Origin: an uncultured bacterium
Lineage (GTDB): Bacteria; Verrucomicrobiota; Kiritimatiellia; RFP12; UBA1067
Length of the DNA stretch: 64,000 bases
Reading direction: 5' to 3'
NCBI GenBank assembly: GCA_902799955.1
Contig: CADCCQ010000004.1
Coordinates: 1 to 64,000 of the forward strand
In this document: piece by piece, positions 51,901 through 64,000 of the stretch
How positions within the stretch are numbered: the first letter of the stretch is position 1
How the letters are laid out: every line of letters starts with the position of its first letter
Translations under genes and position numbers: made by a program
The notes under the pieces: model-generated
What the model was told of the DNA's origin: nothing
The model's database searches: none
Seen by the model: only the letters and a program-made list of their open reading frames with translations

Positions 51901-52062
51901 TCTAACTATTGTGTCGGCCACAACCGGTTCCGCCTGTCCATCGAGCTTGACGCCGTGACGAACAACTGCGTTCTCGCGGGGTTCTTTGTCGACGCCAAAG
52001 AGAACGGGGCGCAGGAGCGCGAAGAGGTTGAATTCGCCGTGGGCTGGGACAGCGGCGAGTGA
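51901..52062 (+). pseudogene. Remnant of a protein-coding gene (C-terminal fragment)
   Basis: A frame starting right after a stop at 51898 reads FRLSIELDAVTNNCVLAGFF then VDAKENGAQEREEVEFAVGW and DSGE before TGA 52060-52062. Composition and codon use look like real coding sequence of this genome (GC-rich third positions) and unlike the AT-rich element to its left, but there is no start codon or ribosome-binding site. It is best read as the end of a gene cut off near the inverted-repeat element. Family not recognised. Confidence 0.35.
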
Positions 52063-52085
52063 GTCTGCCAATTTTTGCCTAGTAA

Positions 52086-56785
<4,700 letters not shown>

Positions 56786-56788
56786 GAC

Positions 56789-57937
56789 ATGCTGAATCCA
56801 GACGAATACAGCGGCGCGACGTTCGACAGCCGCAAGGTGGAGCCCGGCATGCTCTTCATAGCCGTGAAGGGCGAGAAGGTCGACGGGCACGACTTCATCC
56901 CGCAGGCGCTGGAGAGGGGCGCGGCGGGGGTCGTCGACGGCTACGGGGAGCTCGACGAATACGCGAAGGCGCGCAGGGACGCGCTCCGCGCTAAGGTCGT
57001 CGGCGTCACCGGGTCCGCCGGGAAGACGACGACGAAGGAGCTCCTGAAGGCGTTCCTCTCGGGCGTCGGGACCGTCCACGCCACCGCCGAGAACTTCAAC
57101 AACCACCTCGGCCTCCCGGTGACGATCCTCAACACGCCGCTCGACGCGGACTTCCTCGTGCTGGAGATGGGCACGAACCACCCCGGGGAGATAGCGCACC
57201 TCTGCGACGTCGCGAGGCCGGACGCCGGGCTCGTCACGAACATCGGCACGGCGCACATAGAGTTCTTCGGCGACAGGGACGGCATCGCCAGGGAGAAGGG
57301 CGTCCTCCTGGAGAGGGCGCGGGACTTCGGCGTGGTGTCGTCCGCCAACGACAAGATCGGCATCCTGCGCTCGATGTGCCGGGGCGAGCTGGTGGCGGCG
57401 GACCCGTCGCCGCGGTGGCTCGCCGAGGTGATGGCGGAGGTCCTGCCCGGGGCGCACAACGTCTCCAACGCCGCGCTGGCGTTCGCCGTCGCGGAGCGCT
57501 TCGGGGCGACGCGCGAGGGCGCGGCCGCCGCGCTCGCGGGCTTTTCGCTGCCGGGCGCGCGGTGGCACAGGGTCGAGCGCTTCGGGTCGCTCTTCATCGA
57601 CGACTCCTACAACGCGAGCCCGGATTCCATGATCGCGGCGCTCAACGCGTTCGCGGAGATGCCGCGGAAGTGGAAGAGGCGAGTGGCGGTGCTCGGGGAC
57701 ATGCTGGAGCTGGGCGAGATGTCCGCGGAGCTGCACCGCAGGGTGTTCGCGCACGCCGCGTCGCTGGGGCTCGACGCCGTCGTCGCCGTTGGCGAGCGCG
57801 CGTCGCTCTGCGACGCCGACGAGCGCTTCCCGGACGTCGCCGCGCTCAGGGCCGAGCTGCCAAGGATCGTCGGCGAGGGGGGCGTGGCGCTCCTCAAGGC
57901 GTCGCACGGCATGAAGCTGGGAAGCGTCCTGGAGTGA
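56789..57937 (+). CDS. murF: MurF, UDP-MurNAc-tripeptide D-Ala-D-Ala ligase
   Basis: A 382-residue cytoplasmic ligase for the last cytosolic step of peptidoglycan precursor synthesis. It has TFDSRKVEPGMLFIAVKGEKVDGHDF in the UDP-binding domain, the ATP loop VTGSAGKTTTKELL, ENFNNHLGLP, LEMGTNHPGEIAHL, and the C-terminal FIDDSYNASPDSM with VLGDMLELGEMS. It is shorter than the Escherichia coli enzyme (about 450), mainly in the N-terminal domain, but the motifs are complete. Its start follows the der stop by three bases. The presence of murF indicates classical peptidoglycan. Confidence 0.95.
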   Translation: MLNPDEYSGATFDSRKVEPGMLFIAVKGEKVDGHDFIPQALERGAAGVVDGYGELDEYAKARRDALRAKVVGVTGSAGKTTTKELLKAFLSGVGTVHATAENFNNHLGLPVTILNTPLDADFLVLEMGTNHPGEIAHLCDVARPDAGLVTNIGTAHIEFFGDRDGIAREKGVLLERARDFGVVSSANDKIGILRSMCRGELVAADPSPRWLAEVMAEVLPGAHNVSNAALAFAVAERFGATREGAAAALAGFSLPGARWHRVERFGSLFIDDSYNASPDSMIAALNAFAEMPRKWKRRVAVLGDMLELGEMSAELHRRVFAHAASLGLDAVVAVGERASLCDADERFPDVAALRAELPRIVGEGGVALLKASHGMKLGSVLE

Positions 57938-57947
57938 CGTGGGAAGG

Positions 57948-57976
57948 TTGCCAAATCCCGCAATTTTTTGTATAAT
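57948..57976 (+). promoter_or_regulatory. Promoter of the citrate synthase/his/pur genes
   Basis: TTGC (57948-57951), 19 bases, TATAAT (57971-57976). A leader of about 36 bases precedes the ATG at 58019. Confidence 0.7.
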
Positions 57977-58018
57977 GTCTAATTCCCTGGTAAAAGGAAG
58001 AAGACAAAGAAAGAGCAG

Positions 58019-59374
58019 ATGATAGAAAAGCAGTGGCTAAAGAAGAAGGCCGAGGCGATACGCAGGGTTGACCACATCGACCCCGCGCTGTACCGCAAGT
58101 TCGGCGTGAAGAGGGGGCTGAGGAACGAGGACGGCTCCGGCGTCCTCGTCGGGCTCACCACCATCGGCAACGTGCATGGCTACGTCATGGACGAGGGCGA
58201 ACGCTGTGCCGTTGAGGGCGAGCTCTACTACCGGGGCATAAACGTCAAGGACGTCGTTGCGGCCGACAGGCGCGAGCACCGCTTCGGATACGAGGAGGTC
58301 GCGTACCTCATCCTGTTCGGGGATCTTCCCTCGGCGCGCGAGCTGGTGGACTGGAAGAACCGCATAGGCGAGTTCCGGCGCCTCTCCGACGGATTCAAGG
58401 AGAACGCGATATTCAGCAACCCGTCGAAGGACATCATGAACGCCGTCGCGCGTGCGATCCTCTTTGCGTACGCGTTCGACGCCGAGGGCGCGCCGGACGA
58501 CATAGCCCTGGAGAACTGCCTGGCGCAGTCCGTGGAGATGATCGGCGCGCTGCCGACGATCGCGGCGTACGCCTACCAGGCCAAGGCGCACTACCACTGC
58601 GGCGGGTCCCTGATGATCCGTAACCCCGACCCCAAGAAGTCCACGGCCGAGAACATCCTCTCGATGATCCGGGAGGACGGGCGCTACACTAAGCTCGAGG
58701 CGGAGACGCTCGACCTCGCGCTCATCCTGCACGCTGAGCACGGCGGCGGCAACAACTCCTCGTTCGTGACCCACGTCGTGACGAGCGCGTTCACCGACAT
58801 ATACTCCTCGCTCGCGGCGTCGGTGCTGTCGCTGAAGGGGTCCCGCCACGGCGGCGCGAACCTCCGCGTGATGCGGCAGATGGACGAGATCAAGGAGAAG
58901 GTCAAGGACTGGCGGAATCCGGACAAGGTCGCGGCTTACATGGAGAGGATCGTCGACCGCAAGGCCGGCGACGGGACGGGCCTCATATACGGCCTCGGGC
59001 ACGCGGTCTACACGATATCCGACCCGCGCGCGCAGCTGCTGAAGCGCAAGGCCAGGGAGCTTGCCAAGGCGAAGGGGAAGCTGGACGAGATGCGCCTCTT
59101 CGAGACGATCGAGGAGCGCGGGCCGGACATCATCAGGTCGCGCCACCCGCGCGCCGAGGACATCTGCGCGAACGTGGACCTGTACTCCGGCTTCGTCTAC
59201 GAGATGCTCGGGATACCGAAGGACCTCTACACGCCGCTCTTCGCGGTCGCGAGGTGCGTGAGCTGGTGCGCGCACCGCATGGAGGAGCTCGTCAACGCCG
59301 GGCCGATCATCCGCCCCGCGTACAAGCCGCTGTACCGCCCGAGGACGTACGTGCCGCTGAAGAACCGGAAGTAG
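58019..59374 (+). CDS. Citrate (or 2-methylcitrate) synthase
   Basis: A 451-residue enzyme joining acetyl-CoA (or propionyl-CoA) with oxaloacetate. RGINVKDVV and FGYEEVAYLILFGDLPSARELVDWK mark the N-terminal part. The catalytic His residues lie in ILHAEHGGGNNSSF and YGLGHAVYTISDPRA, and the large motif SLKGSRHGGAN is complete. It is of the longer bacterial subtype. The choice between citrate and methylcitrate cannot be made from these motifs. It lies upstream of hisB and hisA with 18-33 bases between genes, an unusual neighbourhood for this gene. Confidence 0.9.
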   Translation: MIEKQWLKKKAEAIRRVDHIDPALYRKFGVKRGLRNEDGSGVLVGLTTIGNVHGYVMDEGERCAVEGELYYRGINVKDVVAADRREHRFGYEEVAYLILFGDLPSARELVDWKNRIGEFRRLSDGFKENAIFSNPSKDIMNAVARAILFAYAFDAEGAPDDIALENCLAQSVEMIGALPTIAAYAYQAKAHYHCGGSLMIRNPDPKKSTAENILSMIREDGRYTKLEAETLDLALILHAEHGGGNNSSFVTHVVTSAFTDIYSSLAASVLSLKGSRHGGANLRVMRQMDEIKEKVKDWRNPDKVAAYMERIVDRKAGDGTGLIYGLGHAVYTISDPRAQLLKRKARELAKAKGKLDEMRLFETIEERGPDIIRSRHPRAEDICANVDLYSGFVYEMLGIPKDLYTPLFAVARCVSWCAHRMEELVNAGPIIRPAYKPLYRPRTYVPLKNRK

Positions 59375-59407
59375 TCGCAGGGAGGAGAACCAATGGAGGG
59401 ACGGAAC

Positions 59408-59992
59408 ATGAGAAAGGCAAAGGCGGAGCGCAGGACGCGCGAGACGGAGATAGAGGTGGAGCTGGACCTGGACGGGTCCGGCGAGGCGTCGGTGGACACC
59501 GGCATCGGGTTCTTCGACCACATGCTGGAGCTGTTCGCGCGCCACTCGCTCGTGGACCTGCGCGTCAAGGCGAAGGGCGACCTGCAGGTCGATTTCCACC
59601 ACACCGTCGAGGACACGGGCCTCGTCATGGGCAAGGCCCTCGCGGAGGCCCTGGGCGACAGGCGCGGGATCGTCCGCTACGGCTTCGCGTCGATACCGAT
59701 GGACGAGACGCTCTGCGAGGCGTCGGTCGACCTCGGCGGGCGGCCGTTCCTCGTGATGATCTCGCCGATGAAGCACGAGCGCGCCGGCGACTTCGACGTG
59801 AAGCTGGTCGAGGAGTTCTTCAGGGCGCTCAGCGTGGAGTCCAGGAGCGCGATACACGTGCGCCAGGTCTACGGCGACGAGGCCCACCACGTCTGCGAGG
59901 CCTTCTTCAAGGCGTACGCGCGGGCGATGCGCGCGGCCGTCGCCTTCGACCCGAGGGAGAGGGGCGTTCCGTCGTCCAAGGGGGTGATATGA
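59408..59992 (+). CDS. hisB: HisB, imidazoleglycerol-phosphate dehydratase
   Basis: About 194 residues of the monofunctional enzyme of histidine synthesis (sixth step). Mn-binding motifs: GFFDHMLELFARHS, VDFHHTVEDTG, and DEAHHVCEAFFKAYARA. Family members usually begin at MRKAEVxRxTxET, so I start at ATG 59408 (GGAGGG six bases upstream); ATG 59393 with GGGAGGAG upstream would add five residues, and both sites look usable. Its stop overlaps the hisA start (ATGA). HisB and HisA without the other his genes show that the pathway is split across the genome. Confidence 0.95.
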   Translation: MRKAKAERRTRETEIEVELDLDGSGEASVDTGIGFFDHMLELFARHSLVDLRVKAKGDLQVDFHHTVEDTGLVMGKALAEALGDRRGIVRYGFASIPMDETLCEASVDLGGRPFLVMISPMKHERAGDFDVKLVEEFFRALSVESRSAIHVRQVYGDEAHHVCEAFFKAYARAMRAAVAFDPRERGVPSSKGVI

Positions 59993-60714
59993 CGATAATC
60001 CCGGCGATAGACCTCAAGGGCGGCAGATGCGTCCGGCTCAGGCAGGGCAGGGCGGACGACGTGACGGTGTACGGCGACGACCCCGCCGCGCAGGCGAGGA
60101 TATGGGCGGACGAAGGCGGGCGCGAGCTGCACGTCGTGGACCTGGACGGCGCCTTCGACGGCGAGATGCGCCACGCGGAGGCGATCAAGGCGATAATCGG
60201 CGCGTTCCCCGGGCCCGTTGAGGTCGGCGGGGGGATACGCTCGATCGACGCCCTCAGGTCGGTGCTGGAATGCGGCGCGGCGCGCGCGATAATAGGCTCC
60301 GCCGCGCTCGAGGACCCCGAGTTCCTGTCCGCCGCGGTCGAGGAGTTCGGCGACAGGGTGGCGGTCGGCATCGACGCGCGCGACGGCTTCGTGCAGACGA
60401 AGGGCTGGGTGCACACGACCGACGTGAAGGCGACGGACCTCGCGGCGGCCGTCGCGAAGATCGGCGTGAAGACGATCATCTACACCGACACGGCGACAGA
60501 CGGGATGCTGGCGGGGCCGAACCTCACGCAGATGGCGGCGATATGCGACGCCGCGCCGCAGTGCGACGTGACGGCGTCCGGCGGCGTCAGCTCGCCCTAC
60601 GACATCGAGAACCTGAAGGCGCTCGGCAGGCCCAACCTGCGCGCGGCGATCGTAGGCAAGGCGCTGTACGACGGGCGCACGACCCTGAAGGAGCTGGGCC
60701 GCGCCGCGCTGTAG
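59989..60714 (+). CDS. hisA: HisA, phosphoribosylformimino-AICAR phosphate isomerase
   Basis: A 241-residue (beta/alpha)8 barrel of histidine synthesis. IIPAIDLKGGRCVRLRQG carries the catalytic Asp8, HVVDLDGAFDG follows, VEVGGGIRS holds the first phosphate loop, IYTDTATDGML the second catalytic Asp and TASGGVSS the second phosphate loop. Length and motifs are standard. Translation is coupled to hisB through a 4-base overlap. Confidence 0.95.
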   Translation: MTIIPAIDLKGGRCVRLRQGRADDVTVYGDDPAAQARIWADEGGRELHVVDLDGAFDGEMRHAEAIKAIIGAFPGPVEVGGGIRSIDALRSVLECGAARAIIGSAALEDPEFLSAAVEEFGDRVAVGIDARDGFVQTKGWVHTTDVKATDLAAAVAKIGVKTIIYTDTATDGMLAGPNLTQMAAICDAAPQCDVTASGGVSSPYDIENLKALGRPNLRAAIVGKALYDGRTTLKELGRAAL

Positions 60715-60770
60715 CTAAAGGGAGCTTTCCACAACCACGAAATCCACAATCTTAGGAGACCACAGGACAA

Positions 60771-64000
<3,230 letters not shown>

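Overview
The window is high-GC DNA (roughly 60-65% by eye) with dense genes, frequent 4-bp ATGA start/stop overlaps, good Shine-Dalgarno sites and near-canonical sigma-70 promoters with perfect TATAAT boxes. The gene content points to a polysaccharide-degrading member of the PVC superphylum, most likely Kiritimatiellota or a Lentisphaerota relative: many secreted carbohydrate-active enzymes, a secreted LamG-like protein with the N-terminal phrase YIEATGSQYIDT, a secreted sulfatase-modifying-factor (FGE) domain protein, and a large capsule/exopolysaccharide (EPS) locus. The taxonomy is inference; no rRNA or marker gene confirms it.

Layout. 1-2344: end of a truncated gene, a rho-independent terminator, a secreted LamG-like protein, and a convergent inositol-monophosphatase-family gene. 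2535-13031: a secreted saccharolytic block on the + strand: GH29 fused to an FAD-dependent oxidoreductase, an AEC-type permease, a clan GH-A glycosidase, a five-bladed-propeller glycosidase, a CE15-like esterase, and a GH105 fused to a PL22-like propeller. This set fits breakdown of pectin/rhamnogalacturonan or glucuronoyl-bearing plant or algal polysaccharide. 13106-26716: sugar-nucleotide epimerase, glycosyltransferases (GT2, GT4, GT8-like, GT87-like), two acyltransferases and a PTPS-related membrane protein. 26744-47733: a minus-strand EPS operon of about 21 kb. In transcription order it has a REC-PP2C-HATPase switch protein, HPt, initiating sugar-phosphate transferase, two nucleotidyltransferase-like genes, STAS protein, a solute-binding-domain hybrid kinase, GT4, WecG/TagA, an APC-permease hybrid kinase, GT4, a Wzc-like protein with a degenerate kinase domain, Wza-like, Wzy-like and Wzx-like genes. 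47845-52115: secreted coiled-coil protein, DUF4143-type ATPase, FGE-domain protein, and a 266-bp inverted-repeat element beside a gene remnant. 52116-64000: secreted GH2 beta-galactosidase, then housekeeping genes der, murF, citrate synthase, hisB, hisA and a purL that runs off the end.

Two themes stand out. First, the EPS locus carries a complete candidate signalling chain: two hybrid histidine kinases, a free HPt, a REC-PP2C-HATPase protein and a STAS protein. This is the same domain set as the Pseudomonas HptB-HsbR-HsbA partner switch, and would tie nutrient sensing to polysaccharide output. Second, the window is peppered with arrays of 7- or 8-bp degenerate tandem units, several arranged as inverted pairs. 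They lie between genes and also in frame inside at least eight genes, including two glycosyltransferases at the same interdomain linker, a kinase signal peptide, and purL at the synthetase/glutaminase junction. They recall cyanobacterial heptamer repeats and the in-frame palindromic elements of Rickettsia, but belong to several unrelated sequence families in one genome.

The promoters share a pattern TTGC-N19/20-TATAAT, usually with an extended TGN. At four genes the TATAAT ends only 6-7 bases before the ATG, predicting leaderless mRNAs.
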